The notes beneath the pieces were generated by a model that worked only from the letters and a program-made list of their open reading frames with translations, was not told the origin of the DNA and did no database searches. Positions 35,049 to 43,317 of a stretch of DNA of 43,558 nucleotides are shown here, piece by piece (the stretch's first letter is position 1; each line of letters starts with the position of its first letter). The stretch comes from Desulfonatronovibrio sp. GTDB taxonomy: Bacteria; Desulfobacterota; Desulfovibrionia; Desulfovibrionales; Desulfonatronovibrionaceae. The position numbers were made by a program, and so were the translations under genes. The stretch lies in the NCBI GenBank assembly GCA_003557865.1, contig PWNK01000037.1, forward strand, positions 1 to 43,558, written 5' to 3'.

Positions 35049-37127
35049 ATGAATGCTTCAGCAATATCCAGAAACAATTTTCGACTCAGGTTTCTTTCTC
35101 CATCAGTGGCAATAGGCGCCGGATCATGCGTAGTGTTTTCTCTGGAGATCATGCTGGCGGAGTGGGTGGCCCTGTTCTGGATTTTTTCATGCCTGGCAGT
35201 GCTTTGGGCGACATACCGGAGAAGCAACGAGTTTTTTTCATATAATTTCAGACTGATATCCACTTTGCTTTTGATCAGCCTGGCCATTGCCGCCCATTGG
35301 GCTCAGGGATGGCAGTATGTACTGGCTCAGGCCCTGGTGCTTATGCTGGGCATCAAGCTGCTGGAGCTGAGAACCCAGCGGGACTGTTTTCAGTTCTGCG
35401 GTCTGGGAGTTCTCGGGCTTGGAGTTTCCTCGCTGGTCAGATTTGATTTAGGTTTTGGGGTCATGATCTTTTTGTTCTTTTTTCTGGGGCTGGTTCTGAC
35501 CTTATGGCAGCATATCGTTGACCAGACCGGAACGAATCCGGAATCAAGGAATGCTGGATGGTTTTTTCCCCTGAAAATTATGACTTTTGCCCTGTTCCTG
35601 ACAGTGATGACCATCGTCCTGGGACTCTTTCTTTTTTTTGTTTTTCCCAGAAACATCAACCCCATGCTGAACCTGAGTTCAGGAATGAATATCCACAGGA
35701 CAGGATTCAGCCCGCAGATGAGGCCTGGAAGCGTTGGCGAGATAGTATTGTCCGGCAGAGTGGCCTTCAGGGCCACGATTGACGGTGATGCCGATCCTTC
35801 CATGCTTTACTGGCGGGGAGCAGTATTGTGGGAAACAGACGGAACCTCCTGGAAGCCGGGAAGCCCCAACGACCACAGGGTCCGTCCCGCCATTGCCTCA
35901 GGGAATGAGTCTGGAGTTATAAGTCAGAACATAACTCTAAATCCGGGCCGGACAGAGTATCTGTTCGGGCTTTTTTTCCCGGGCATGGTTCAGAATTATT
36001 CCCCTGTGTACTACAGCAGGGACGCAACGATTATAACCAGGGATCCGGTTGATATCGCCATCAGGTATCAGGTCTATTCCAGGCGAAGCGACAAAACAGA
36101 GCTGACGCCTCAGGAATTGAGGGCCGCACTTGATGTTCCCTCCGCTCTGGATCCCGGGGTTATAAGCCTGGCCCGGGAGTTTGAGGATGTACATGATCCA
36201 TGGAACAGGGCTCAGGAGGTGTTGAAATATTTTGGAACCAGTGGATTTGAATACAGCCTGGTTTCTCCTGGAGGTTCCGGACAGGGACAGACCCTGGCCA
36301 GTTTTCTGCTGGAAACCAGAACTGGATATTGTGAGCTTTATGCTGCAGCCACTGCAGTCCTGCTGAGGCTGAACAACATCCCGTCCAGGATTGTTGTGGG
36401 GTTTATGGGAGGCGAGTTCAATCCTGTTGGCGAGTACTGGGTAGTCAGGGACAGCATGGCCCATGCCTGGGTAGAGGCATGGTTTGAAGACAGGGGATGG
36501 GTACTTCTTGATCCCACCGCAATGCTGGACGGTTCCGCAGTTGATCAGGCAGAGCAGGCATGGCCATCCCCGGCGTCCGGGGAGATTATTCCGGAACAAT
36601 TGATGAGCCCCGGTTTAAGGGTTGTGGACTGGATGCGCTGGCAATGGACCAACGCGATCATTGATCTGACTCCTGCCAGACAGATGCGTATGTGGAGGTC
36701 CTTAAGGTCAGGCTTCCAGGAGACCTGGACTGGCCTGTCGGCCCCAAGGGCCAATGTTTCAAGAAACTTTCCTGAGGGCTTCAGCTTGTCACCGGTTTTG
36801 GGGGCATTGATAATTGGAGCAGGCTTTATTATTGTACTGTGGGCATTAAAGGGCAGGTATTCCGGCATGGACCGCGATCAGATACTGAGAATCAGAGCCT
36901 GGAAAAGGCTTTCCCGAAAGACCCCGGGCAGGCACGAGCTATTGACCCCTGGAAGAGAAAGGTCCATCCTTGACTGGTGGGAAAGAAATCATCCTGACAA
37001 AGCCTTGGAGCTGAAAATAATATACCATGCCCAAAGATATGGCCCCAGTCCTGATCTGGAAAAAGACAAGAAGCTTAAAAGCCTTCTCTCCGGAATGTAC
37101 ACGAGAGCACTGCCTGTGAATGATTAG
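35049..37127 (+). CDS. TgpA-like membrane transglutaminase (DUF3488/transglutaminase core)
   Basis: A 692-residue protein. The N-terminal region (about 1-190) has several membrane segments of the DUF3488/TgpA type. A periplasmic transglutaminase/protease-like domain follows, with catalytic triad Cys428 (RTGYCELYAAAT), His472 (DSMAHAWVEAWF) and Asp488 (WVLLDPTA). A further membrane segment lies near 575-597 and a cytoplasmic C-terminal tail follows. In Pseudomonas aeruginosa the homologue TgpA is essential. The substrate is unknown; cell-wall or surface-protein cross-linking or cleavage is inferred. It belongs to the moxR-DUF58 operon; M23 peptidase follows 26 bp after the stop. Confidence 0.93.
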   Translation: MNASAISRNNFRLRFLSPSVAIGAGSCVVFSLEIMLAEWVALFWIFSCLAVLWATYRRSNEFFSYNFRLISTLLLISLAIAAHWAQGWQYVLAQALVLMLGIKLLELRTQRDCFQFCGLGVLGLGVSSLVRFDLGFGVMIFLFFFLGLVLTLWQHIVDQTGTNPESRNAGWFFPLKIMTFALFLTVMTIVLGLFLFFVFPRNINPMLNLSSGMNIHRTGFSPQMRPGSVGEIVLSGRVAFRATIDGDADPSMLYWRGAVLWETDGTSWKPGSPNDHRVRPAIASGNESGVISQNITLNPGRTEYLFGLFFPGMVQNYSPVYYSRDATIITRDPVDIAIRYQVYSRRSDKTELTPQELRAALDVPSALDPGVISLAREFEDVHDPWNRAQEVLKYFGTSGFEYSLVSPGGSGQGQTLASFLLETRTGYCELYAAATAVLLRLNNIPSRIVVGFMGGEFNPVGEYWVVRDSMAHAWVEAWFEDRGWVLLDPTAMLDGSAVDQAEQAWPSPASGEIIPEQLMSPGLRVVDWMRWQWTNAIIDLTPARQMRMWRSLRSGFQETWTGLSAPRANVSRNFPEGFSLSPVLGALIIGAGFIIVLWALKGRYSGMDRDQILRIRAWKRLSRKTPGRHELLTPGRERSILDWWERNHPDKALELKIIYHAQRYGPSPDLEKDKKLKSLLSGMYTRALPVND

Positions 37128-37153
37128 AACCGGTTGCAAGGAGACATCTAAAT

Positions 37154-37990
37154 ATGAAGAAACTTTTAGTTGTTTTAGTGATTATGTTTTTCTGGGCTAT
37201 AAGCGCCCATGCCCTGACTGTTTCCTTTCCGGAGGAGGTCGGACAGGGAGAGCCTTTCTGGTTGGAGATAGTTTCAGAAAAGCAGCCTGCTGGGGTTACT
37301 GTCATCTGGATGGGAAAAGAAGTTGATTATCCTGTGGATCTTCCCGGCACACAGAGGATTCTGCTCGGAGCCGGTCTTGATCAGAAAGGCAGCTTTCCCC
37401 TTGCCATTTCCTTTGATTTGCCTCAAGGCCCCTTGAGCAAGCACTTTCAAGTATCCATTGTGGAAAAACAGTATCCAATACAGCACCTAACTCTTCCAGA
37501 TTCAATGGTCACTCCGCCTCAGGAGGTGATTGACAGAATAGTGCGTGAGCGCGAAAAAACTGTGGCCGCCCTCAATGTCCTGAGCAGGCACCGTTATTTC
37601 TCAGAAGAGTTTCTTCGTCCCGTGCCAGGCAGTGTCAGTTCCCCCTTCGGGGTACGCAGGTTTTTGAACAACCAGCCAAGATCCCCTCACCGGGGAGTGG
37701 ATCTGAGAGGGGCTGAAGGAACCCCGGTGCAAGCCGTCAGCAGCGGCAGGGTTATTCTGACCGGAGACTTTTACTATGGAGGACAGACGGTTATTGTGGA
37801 TCATGGCCTTGGACTGCAGACGGTATATATGCATTTGAGTGATAAAAAGGTCAGCGAAGGCCAGCTTGTCCATAAAGGGGATCTTGTGGGTCTGGTGGGA
37901 ATGACCGGAAGGGCGACCGGACCTCATCTGCATCTTGGGGTTTATATCCTGGGGGAGGCGGTTGACCCCATGTTTTTGTTCAGTGATTAG
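37154..37990 (+). CDS. Secreted M23 (LytM-type) metallopeptidase
   Basis: A 278-residue protein with a signal peptide (hydrophobic 4-17, cleavage probably after AHA, residue 20). An Ig-like N-terminal region (about 21-105) follows, then a linker helix and the M23 domain (about 160-278). Zinc ligands are visible as H179 and D183 (SPHRGVDLRG) and H258/H260 (GPHLHLGV), so it looks catalytically intact. The expected role is periplasmic cleavage of peptidoglycan cross-bridges or stem peptides. AAGGAG lies 11 bases before the ATG. It is probably co-transcribed with the transglutaminase gene, a link suggesting a shared envelope process. Confidence 0.95.
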   Translation: MKKLLVVLVIMFFWAISAHALTVSFPEEVGQGEPFWLEIVSEKQPAGVTVIWMGKEVDYPVDLPGTQRILLGAGLDQKGSFPLAISFDLPQGPLSKHFQVSIVEKQYPIQHLTLPDSMVTPPQEVIDRIVREREKTVAALNVLSRHRYFSEEFLRPVPGSVSSPFGVRRFLNNQPRSPHRGVDLRGAEGTPVQAVSSGRVILTGDFYYGGQTVIVDHGLGLQTVYMHLSDKKVSEGQLVHKGDLVGLVGMTGRATGPHLHLGVYILGEAVDPMFLFSD

Positions 37991-38064
37991 CCTGGAGGGG
38001 AAAATAGGTGTCCCTTGAAACCGGGCTCCAAAGACCAGGCAGGCACTCTCAAGCCCATGATCTG

Positions 38065-38448
38065 TTAATCATCCACAAGCCGTTCCAGGATCAGGCCGAA
38101 AAACATTGACTTATCCCGGGGCTGGTAGCTCCATCCCAGCTGGAAGTGACAGTTTGAGCAGATCAGGGTCTGCCAGGAGCAGCCCGGAAACCAGGTGAAT
38201 TCAGAGGTGACGGGGCCAATCCCGGACAGGTTCTCTGCCTGGCAAAAGCATCCCACTTCAAAGACCAGGCCAGCAGGGTTGACAAAAACGTGTCTGTGGC
38301 TGCCGTTAATCTCAACCGAGGCCTCCTTCCAGGTGATTTTTATCCTGCAGGTTGAACAGAGAAGGGCTTTTCTGGGGAGGATGGTCCTGGGTTCATCTCT
38401 GGTTTGGGCTTCGAAAACACGCCCTGGATGAAGTTCTTGTCTGTACAT
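38065..38448 (-). CDS. Bacterial cereblon-like CULT-domain protein
   Basis: A 127-residue protein that is almost entirely one CULT domain, the fold that binds thalidomide-type ligands in eukaryotic cereblon and is known in some stand-alone bacterial proteins. Zinc ligands are C31-X2-C34 and C97-X2-C100. The three cage tryptophans are W86, W92 and W106, spaced 6 and 14 apart exactly as human W380/W386/W400. The flanking words FTWFPGCSW and LGWSY match human SWFPGYAW and IGWKF, and GSHRHVFVNPAGLVFEVGCF is typical of the bacterial group. No signal peptide is seen. One cage-loop Tyr is replaced by Cys90. It is a single gene, convergent with the M23 peptidase. The biological ligand is unknown; C-terminal cyclic imides and related compounds bind homologues. 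The minus-strand TTGACA at 38564-38569 is a possible -35. Confidence 0.9.
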   Translation of the reverse strand: MYRQELHPGRVFEAQTRDEPRTILPRKALLCSTCRIKITWKEASVEINGSHRHVFVNPAGLVFEVGCFCQAENLSGIGPVTSEFTWFPGCSWQTLICSNCHFQLGWSYQPRDKSMFFGLILERLVDD

Positions 38449-38659
38449 GGATTATTTTTGCCGACCAACTCCAGCTGGCGGCTCTTTAGATTTTTGGACC
38501 CGAGTAAGGGGACATGAATCTGCAACGTTGATAATTACGATAAATGTTAGCTTTTGCATAACTTGTCAAGGAGCTGGGCCGGGTTCTTTCAGCCTGCCAT
38601 CTACCTTTAGCTGTTAGAGAATAAACCGCCAAACCTTAAATTTTCAGGAAAGTGAGATC

Positions 38660-39457
38660 ATGAACGAAACAACTGTCCCTGGCATTATAAGTGCAAAACA
38701 TATCCGAAAACTGGTCATGGTTACCGCATATGATTACTCCATGGCCAGGCTGGTGGACCAGTGCGATATTGATATGGTGCTGGTGGGAGATTCCCTGGCC
38801 ATGGTTTCTTTGGGACATGAGGATACTCTTTCGGTGGGGATGAAGGAAATGCTTCACCATACCGGAGCTGTCAGCCGCGGTGTCCAAAAGGCCCTGGTTG
38901 TGGCGGATATGCCTTTCATGTCTTATCAGACCGGTGTTTCCAGGGCGGTATTCAACGCGGGCAGGTTTCTCAAGGAAGCTCGGGCCGGAGCGGTCAAGGT
39001 TGAGGGAGCTGCGGGAGTAACTCCCCAGATTAAAGCCATGGTTGAAGCCGGCATCCCGGTCATGGGTCATCTGGGGCTGACGCCCCAGAGTATTGCCGTG
39101 TTCGGGGGGTTCAAGGTCCAGGGTCGGGGAAAGTCAGGACCTCTGATTCTCTCCCAGGCCAGACAGCTTGAACAGGCGGGGTGTTTCAGTCTTGTGCTTG
39201 AGGCAGTGCCTGTGGAGCTTGCCCGCCAGATCACGGAAAGCGTCAGTATTCCGACCATTGGTATCGGCGCAGGACCGCATTGTGACGGACAGGTTCTGGT
39301 GGTCAATGACCTGCTGGGCATAAACGAGCAGTTTGCTCCCAGATTTGTCAAAAGATATGCCGACCTGTCAGCAACAGTCAGAAATGCTGTTTCAGACTAC
39401 AGCCGGGAAGTCAGGTCTGGTCAGTTTCCCGGACCTGAACACTGTTATAAGGATTAG
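38660..39457 (+). CDS. panB: 3-methyl-2-oxobutanoate hydroxymethyltransferase
   Basis: Makes ketopantoate from 2-oxoisovalerate and methylenetetrahydrofolate, the first committed step to pantothenate and CoA. The 265-residue product carries MVTAYDYSMARL and the metal-binding VLVGDSLAMV. It also has ADMPFMSYQ, VKVEGAAGVTPQIKAMVEAGIPVMGHLGLTPQS, and IGIGAGPHCDGQVLVVNDLLG, all diagnostic. Upstream is a 211-bp divergent region shared with the CULT gene. No panC or panD is nearby. dtd follows 29 bp downstream. Confidence 0.97.
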   Translation: MNETTVPGIISAKHIRKLVMVTAYDYSMARLVDQCDIDMVLVGDSLAMVSLGHEDTLSVGMKEMLHHTGAVSRGVQKALVVADMPFMSYQTGVSRAVFNAGRFLKEARAGAVKVEGAAGVTPQIKAMVEAGIPVMGHLGLTPQSIAVFGGFKVQGRGKSGPLILSQARQLEQAGCFSLVLEAVPVELARQITESVSIPTIGIGAGPHCDGQVLVVNDLLGINEQFAPRFVKRYADLSATVRNAVSDYSREVRSGQFPGPEHCYKD

Positions 39458-39486
39458 CCGGTGCGTGGTATAGGCGCGGGAAAATC

Positions 39487-39951
39487 ATGAGACTGGTTCT
39501 GCAAAGAGTCAAGTGGGCCAGGGTGCTTGTGGATGACCAGATGGTGGGAGAGATCGGGAACGGCCTGGCGGTTCTGGCGGGATTTTCAGCCGCAGACAAT
39601 GATCTGAACTACAAAAGATCCTGGAAGGTTATGCACGATAAGTTGCTGGGTCTGAGAATATTTCCAGACCAGGAGGGCAGGCTCAACCTGAGTCTTGAAG
39701 ATGTTCAGGGAGGCATCCTGCTTATACCTCAATTCACTCTTTATGCCGACTGCCGTAAAGGGCGCAGGCCGGGGTTTTCAGGCTCAGCTCCTTTTGATCT
39801 GGCCAGGACCCTTTTTGATAGGTTCGCAGCCGGCCTCAGGAAAAGATGGCCTCAGGTTGAACTTGGAGTGTTCGGTGCCGAGATGGAGGTGGAGCTGAAT
39901 AACTTTGGACCGGTAACCATAATTCTTGACAGCCGTGATTATGACGGCTGA
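39487..39951 (+). CDS. dtd: D-aminoacyl-tRNA deacylase
   Basis: Removes D-amino acids (and glycine mischarged on tRNA-Ala) from tRNAs. The 154-residue product starts MRLVLQRVKWARVLVDD and contains GRRPGFSGSAPFDLA and the C-terminal NFGPVTIILDS with the Gly-cisPro pair that gives chiral selection. The second motif, normally SQFTL, reads PQFTL here (IPQFTLYAD), with the Thr preserved. It probably shares a transcript with panB. Downstream lies element C and the glycosyltransferase genes. Confidence 0.96.
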   Translation: MRLVLQRVKWARVLVDDQMVGEIGNGLAVLAGFSAADNDLNYKRSWKVMHDKLLGLRIFPDQEGRLNLSLEDVQGGILLIPQFTLYADCRKGRRPGFSGSAPFDLARTLFDRFAAGLRKRWPQVELGVFGAEMEVELNNFGPVTIILDSRDYDG

Positions 39952-40005
39952 AATATGACGGTGGCCAATAATCCCTGAAAGCCCGCCATAGACGGCAATG
40001 ATGAA

Positions 40006-40155
40006 GGGAGCATTGCGCATATTTTGAAAATAGTTGGGGACAGTCCCCAAGCCAGGGACAGTCCCCGTGCCAAGTCGGTATTTTTTACCTTTTCCACAGA
40101 CAATAGCTGTTTTAATCAATGTTCAACCTGTTTTCAAAATATGCGTAATGCTCCC
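40006..40155 (+). mobile_element. MITE-like element C with 25-bp terminal repeats and 8-bp target duplication
   Basis: A 150-bp element. The terminal inverted repeats 40006-40030 and 40131-40155 differ at one of 25 positions and begin GGGAGCATT. Both flanks are ATGATGAA (39998-40005 and 40156-40163), a perfect 8-bp duplication. The interior holds the palindrome TTGGGGACAGTCCCCAA (40034-40050) and a second GGGACAGTCCCC (40055-40066), motifs also found in REP-type repeats. No protein is encoded. The parent transposon family was not identified; several with 8-bp duplications fit. The right duplication is the start of the next gene's coding sequence. Confidence 0.85.
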
Positions 40156-41862
40156 ATGATGAACAGCAGAACCTACAGCATAAAACCCGTTTACCACAAC
40201 GAAAGTCTTGTTGATTTTAAGATTGAGAGTTCCGGTCGCTGCTTCATGCTGCTGGGCAGATTTCATGAGCGTTTTTTAAACAGCGTGAAAGAGGAGCTTA
40301 AGCAAAACCTGGGCTGTCTTCCTGTTCTGATCGGCGCGGCAACAAAAGAGTACCTGGGCCATGTGCTCAAGATTCACCCTGGACCGCTGGCAGTGGTGGA
40401 CAGGGAGGAGATGATCATGCAGGCCGCCGGTACACTGGAGCTGATGGAGCGGTTTAAAGACAGGATTCTTTTTATAAACACCGCGTCAGCCCGGGAGGCC
40501 CTTTCCAGGCTGACGAGATGGCAATGGGCTAATTCCTGCCGCCCCTTTATTCCCGTTGCAGTCCATTCATACCTGCGTCTGGACCAGGATTATTACAAGT
40601 CAATATTTTCAGCTCTCAAGGCCAGCAATAAGTGCGATTTCTGGTCCAGGACAAGATATCCCCGGTTCAGAAATAAACTTCCAAGAATACTGCTGATCAC
40701 CTCCAGTTATTTTTTGATGGGTGAGATAATCGCTTCCTGCCAGCGCCTGGGCATTGAGCACCGTTTCCTCAATCTTGAGAACCAGGAAGTGGGGAAAGAT
40801 GATTTTGTCAGGGATTTCCTGCAGGCAGTGGTTGAATTCAGGCCTGATTTTGTTTTTACCATAAACCATCTGGGTATAGACAGGGAGGGGATCCTTCTGG
40901 ATCTTCTGGAAAGAATGAAACTGCCCCTGGCCTCCTGGTTCGTGGATAATCCTCACCTGGTTCTTTATCTTTACGCGAACCTGAACAGTTCCTGCTGCTC
41001 CATTTTTTCCTGGGATGCAGACAATATCCAAAGCCTGAAGGCCCTGGGATTTGAAAATGTATACTATCTTCCGCTGGCCACTGATGTCCACAGATTTTCA
41101 CCGGGGAAAGTCCTGCCCGGTTTTGCCCCGGAGGCAAGAGACGTCTCTTTTGTGGGCAATTCCATGTCCGCAAAGGTATCAATCAGGCTGGAAAAGGTAA
41201 GAGCCAAAGACATCAGTGGCCTGCTGGCGGACAGCTATCAGCGGGTAGCTGCTCGCTTTGTGGGCAGCAGCGAAAACCTGGTCTATCCTTTGCTTGCAAA
41301 AGAATTCCCGGAACTTTGGCCGGGCTTTGAATCACTTCCAGGCGTAGAATCCAGGCTTGACTTTGAAACCCTGGTCACCTGGGAAGCTACCCGGGTGTAC
41401 AGAAAGACATGCCTGGAGCAGGTGATGTCCTTCAGGCCCTTGATAGCCGGTGACCAGGGCTGGAAGGATACTTTTGCGCAGAGCGACAATTGGGACTACC
41501 ACCCTGAGTTTAATTACTATGCTGATCTTCCCGGATTTTACCCTCACGCCCGGGTAAACTTCAACGCCACCAGCGCCCAGATGAAGGGAGCGGTCAACCA
41601 GCGGGTTTTCGACGTTCCTGCCTGCGGAAGTTTTCTTATAACCGACTACAGAAGGCAGATTGAAGATCTCCTGGAGCCCGGAAAAGAAGTGATCTACTAC
41701 CGGGAAGTTGGGGAAATCAGACAGCTGATCAGACACTACCTGACCCATCCTGAACAAAGAAAAAAAATTGCCCTGGCCGCCAGAAAGAGAATCCTGGCTG
41801 AGCATTCCTATGACCACAGGCTGCTGGAGATCTGCAGGCGGATGAAGGATGTTTATGGCTAA
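40156..41862 (+). CDS. CgeB/DUF3880-type glycosyltransferase
   Basis: A 568-residue protein from the ATG at 40156 (MMNSRTYSIKPVYHNESLVDFKIE). The reading frame is open back to a TTG at 40024, but that part is mobile-element DNA. The middle region (LLITSSYFLMGEIIASCQRLG, then ASWFVDNPHLVLY) is the DUF3880 N-terminal Rossmann part. The C-terminal ~200 residues, with FYPHARVNFNATSAQMKGAVNQRVFDVPACGSFLITDYR and a terminal helix, are the GT-B nucleotide-sugar-binding region of CgeB-like spore-maturation and flagellin glycosyltransferases. Donor and acceptor unknown. No ribosome-binding site remains upstream, since element C directly abuts the ATG. It overlaps the next gene by 8 bp. Confidence 0.88.
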   Translation: MMNSRTYSIKPVYHNESLVDFKIESSGRCFMLLGRFHERFLNSVKEELKQNLGCLPVLIGAATKEYLGHVLKIHPGPLAVVDREEMIMQAAGTLELMERFKDRILFINTASAREALSRLTRWQWANSCRPFIPVAVHSYLRLDQDYYKSIFSALKASNKCDFWSRTRYPRFRNKLPRILLITSSYFLMGEIIASCQRLGIEHRFLNLENQEVGKDDFVRDFLQAVVEFRPDFVFTINHLGIDREGILLDLLERMKLPLASWFVDNPHLVLYLYANLNSSCCSIFSWDADNIQSLKALGFENVYYLPLATDVHRFSPGKVLPGFAPEARDVSFVGNSMSAKVSIRLEKVRAKDISGLLADSYQRVAARFVGSSENLVYPLLAKEFPELWPGFESLPGVESRLDFETLVTWEATRVYRKTCLEQVMSFRPLIAGDQGWKDTFAQSDNWDYHPEFNYYADLPGFYPHARVNFNATSAQMKGAVNQRVFDVPACGSFLITDYRRQIEDLLEPGKEVIYYREVGEIRQLIRHYLTHPEQRKKIALAARKRILAEHSYDHRLLEICRRMKDVYG

Positions 41863-43249
41863 GCCCATACTTATCCTGCAGATGCAGAGAATGGGGGATC
41901 TGATCATGTCATTCCCCCTTTTTTTGTGGCTTCAGAAGACCTTCCCTGACAGCAGGATACATGTGGTTGCTGAAGAATCTTTCTACCAAGGCCTGGTGGC
42001 CCTTTCCCCGCAGGTTCTGTATATTCCGTGGCCAAGACATGATCATGTCCTTAAAGAAAATTTTTCCCTGGCAATTAACCTCAGCCACAGGCCGCGGGCA
42101 GCCTGGCTGGCCGGCAGGGTCAGGGCTGATGAGATAATCGGCCCGTATACTTCAGAAAATGTCCTGCGTGTTGCCGGCAATTGGCAGCTATACCGTTCAA
42201 GCCTGGTCCAGAACAACCGCTATAACAGGTTTCACTGGGCGGAACTCAATGCGCTTGACGCGGTGGATCCGGCAATGATCAAAAGGACCAGCTGGCCAAA
42301 ACTTATTCTCCAGCCGGATAACAGGAGGGTGGGCGTTTTTATCGGGGCCAGCCAGGAGGACAAGAGGCCAAGGCCGGAGTTTTTTGCCCTGTTGTGCAAG
42401 GAACTCATCAGACGTCAGTATCATCCAGTGATACTTGGCGGACCCCAGGAGAAGGATCTGGCCGAAATGGTCCTTAAGCTTTGCAGCGTCAAGCCCCTGA
42501 GCCTGGCTGGAAAACTCAGCCTTCCCCAGCTGGCCGGGCTGTTTAAAAGCCTCGGCCTGCTCATCACTCCTGACACCGGACCAATGCATCTGGCGGCCTG
42601 GACCGGTCTGGCCACCCTCAATCTGTCTCTGGGTCCGGTTAATCCCTGGGAAACAGGTCCTTATCAGCCGGGGCATACAGTGATACGTTCAAACATAAGC
42701 TGTTCAGGCTGCTGGGAATGCATCCAGAAAAAACCTTTGTGCTCGGATTCATTCACGGTCAGGCAGGTCGTGATCCTTGTGGAAAGAATAAGGTCTGGAC
42801 AATGGTCAGACCTGAAGACTCAGGAACTAAAGGGAATTAATGTTCATGAATCAGGACGCAAAAACGGCCTGTACAACCTTGCAGGGCTTAAAACATCCAA
42901 AACCGCAGCCAGCTTGATGGCTTCCTTCTGGCATAGTTTCTGGGCAAGCCGCTTTGGACTGGGACAGGAGTCAAAGGCAATAAAAAAAGCAGCCCTTTTG
43001 AAGCAGAATTATCCGCTTGTGCATGGCAGGTTCAGGCAAAGCGCCATTGATTTTCTTGTTCAGCTCAAAATCTCAATTAAAAAAGGGGAGCATCCTGATC
43101 CCGAATTCTGGAGAAAATCGCCCCCCTGCTTTCGCCCGCTTTCCGGCTATGCCCATCTACTGTGGCAAAACAGTGACTACTCATCCTCCTCATTTAGATC
43201 TTCCATAAGAATGGTTCAGGACCTGCTGGACATTCTTCCCGGCGCGTAA
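41855..43249 (+). CDS. Glycosyltransferase family 9 (heptosyltransferase-like)
   Basis: A 464-residue GT-B enzyme of the ADP-heptose:LPS heptosyltransferase family. The start ATG 41855 (MAKPILILQMQRMGDLIM) has AAGGA just upstream; an ATG two codons earlier is possible. Family marks are RMGDLIMSFPLFLWLQ at the N-terminus, GVFIGASQEDKRPRPEFFALL, VILGGPQEKDLA, and ITPDTGPMHLAAWTGLATLNLSLGPVNPWETGP. Four Cys (SCSGCWECIQKKPLCSD, about 286-302) follow, as in several GT9 proteins. The C-terminal ~130 residues are an extra helical region not typical of short GT9 enzymes. It overlaps the CgeB-like gene by 8 bp, so they probably act on the same glycan. Confidence 0.9.
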   Translation: MAKPILILQMQRMGDLIMSFPLFLWLQKTFPDSRIHVVAEESFYQGLVALSPQVLYIPWPRHDHVLKENFSLAINLSHRPRAAWLAGRVRADEIIGPYTSENVLRVAGNWQLYRSSLVQNNRYNRFHWAELNALDAVDPAMIKRTSWPKLILQPDNRRVGVFIGASQEDKRPRPEFFALLCKELIRRQYHPVILGGPQEKDLAEMVLKLCSVKPLSLAGKLSLPQLAGLFKSLGLLITPDTGPMHLAAWTGLATLNLSLGPVNPWETGPYQPGHTVIRSNISCSGCWECIQKKPLCSDSFTVRQVVILVERIRSGQWSDLKTQELKGINVHESGRKNGLYNLAGLKTSKTAASLMASFWHSFWASRFGLGQESKAIKKAALLKQNYPLVHGRFRQSAIDFLVQLKISIKKGEHPDPEFWRKSPPCFRPLSGYAHLLWQNSDYSSSSFRSSIRMVQDLLDILPGA

Positions 43250-43317
43250 TTTCTCCAGTTTCAATTCCTGAAAAAGTGGAACAGGATTTGATATGTACTC
43301 CAGCAAGGAGTACAGCC

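Noticed and set aside
40024-40155. 44-codon N-terminal extension of the CgeB-like glycosyltransferase
   Set aside because: It is read entirely from the inserted element C, including its inverted repeat.
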